A DNA stretch of 6,257 bases from contig CALQNE010000209.1 of assembly GCA_943331855.1 (NCBI GenBank), positions 1-6,257 on the forward strand, in the 5' to 3' direction. The position numbers were made by a program, and so were the translations under genes. Positions 5,758 to 6,257 of the stretch are shown here, piece by piece (the first letter of the stretch is position 1; every line of letters starts with the position of its first letter). The notes under the pieces are model-generated. The model did no database searches and was not told the DNA's origin. It saw only the letters and a program-made list of their open reading frames with translations. Origin of the DNA: Bordetella parapertussis. Its GTDB lineage: Bacteria > Pseudomonadota > Gammaproteobacteria > Burkholderiales > Burkholderiaceae_B.

Positions 5758-6257
5758 ATGACTGAATCGAACACCAAATACGACTTGATTATTATTGGGG
5801 GCGGCATCGCGGGCTTGACCGCGGGCGTGCGCGCGGCTGAGTTAGGCTTACGACCCCTGATGCTCGAGCAAGGTGAGGGCATTGCTTACCCGAACAATTC
5901 GAGGCAGTCAGGCGGTATCTTGCATATTGGTTTTCGTGATCCGTTTCGCGAGGAACAAGACTTAGAGCAGCATATCGCTCGCGTCTCGGGCAATGAGGCC
6001 AAGCCCGAGTTGGCGCGCGCGCTGGCGCAGACAGGCGCACGCCTGATTACCTGGTTGCAAGGTAAGGGCGCTACGTTTATGCGCTTTAATCCGCAAGAGG
6101 GTTATCGCTGGTGCATGGCGCCTCCGCGTGCGCTTAAGGCTGGGCGTGACTGGAAAGAGCGCGGCCCGGATTTGATTTTGCGTCGACTAGCGCTTGAGCT
6201 TGTTGAGCGTGGCGGCTCGTTGCAGCTTGGTGCGCGCGCGACTGCGTTGATACTTGA
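5758..6257 (+). CDS. FAD-dependent oxidoreductase, fumarate reductase/TcuA-like (partial, 3' end missing)
   Basis: N-terminal 166 codons of a flavoprotein; the frame is open to the window edge, so the end is outside. Seen: a Rossmann dinucleotide-binding start, YDLIIIGGGIAGLTAG, with GxGxxG at Gly14/Gly16/Gly19. The acidic end of the second strand is Glu37 (LMLEQGEG), expected to bind the ribose of FAD. SRQSGGILHIGF (48-59) corresponds to the FAD-contacting segment that reads like GGxSxxSGG in the FAD_binding_2 family. A later stretch, about 137-165 (DLILRRLALELVERGGSLQLGARATAL), matches the family pattern in which a helix precedes the strand of the substrate/FAD domain. Members include fumarate reductase flavoprotein, tricarballylate dehydrogenase, ketosteroid dehydrogenase and urocanate reductase; the substrate-determining part lies beyond the window. 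The start ATG has no good SD and lies 20 nt after the receptor stop, which suggests one transcript. No signal peptide is seen, so the visible part looks cytoplasmic. Confidence 0.88.
   Translation, partial: MTESNTKYDLIIIGGGIAGLTAGVRAAELGLRPLMLEQGEGIAYPNNSRQSGGILHIGFRDPFREEQDLEQHIARVSGNEAKPELARALAQTGARLITWLQGKGATFMRFNPQEGYRWCMAPPRALKAGRDWKERGPDLILRRLALELVERGGSLQLGARATALIL

Noticed and set aside
5792..6040. 82-aa minus-strand open frame opposite the flavoprotein
   Set aside because: It is antisense to the Rossmann-fold coding sequence, has no SD or motif, and is a shadow frame.
1..6257. CRISPR arrays, tRNAs, insertion sequences, phage or toxin-antitoxin genes
   Set aside because: No repeated spacer units, cloverleaf sequence, transposase or integrase motif, or small paired genes were seen; coding sequence fills nearly the whole window and the longest gap is 122 nt.

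Overview
The window looks like chromosomal DNA of a Gram-negative proteobacterium, most likely a betaproteobacterium of the Burkholderiales (Alcaligenaceae/Comamonadaceae-like). This is inferred mainly from a Bug-family (TctC-like) periplasmic receptor, a family greatly expanded in that group, and from the company it keeps: a peptide/nickel-type ABC importer, an alpha/beta hydrolase and an FAD-dependent oxidoreductase. I see no rRNA, tRNA, CRISPR, insertion sequence, integrase or phage gene.

Layout. Positions 19-3862 (+) hold four tightly packed genes for the membrane and ATPase parts of a Dpp/Opp/Gsi-type ABC importer: DppB-like permease, DppC-like permease, DppD-like ATPase and DppF-like ATPase. 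They are joined by a TAATG overlap, a 13-nt gap with a good Shine-Dalgarno (SD) site and a TTG start, and an 8-nt ATGACTAA overlap. The periplasmic binding protein that would set the substrate is not in the window and probably lies upstream. Both ATPases carry a C-terminal four-cysteine motif of identical spacing (CX5CX6CX17C), expected to hold an iron-sulfur cluster.

At 3879-4628 (-), convergent with the importer genes, is an alpha/beta hydrolase-fold protein. It has Cys instead of Ser at the nucleophile elbow (GFCIGG) and no histidine where the catalytic His should be.

A 122-nt divergent intergenic region (4629-4750) separates it from a second + strand unit: a Bug/TctC receptor with a signal peptide (4751-5737), then after 20 nt the start of an FAD-dependent fumarate-reductase/TcuA-like oxidoreductase (5758 onward) that runs off the window. 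The divergent region holds a short GGGCG/CGCCC inverted repeat that could be an operator.

Taken together this is a catabolic/transport neighbourhood: an ABC importer for peptides or other small solutes, and a second unit likely capturing an organic acid and oxidising or reducing it with a flavoenzyme. The substrates cannot be read from the sequence. I found no evidence of a wholly novel system. The most unusual single item is the Cys-nucleophile, His-less hydrolase.
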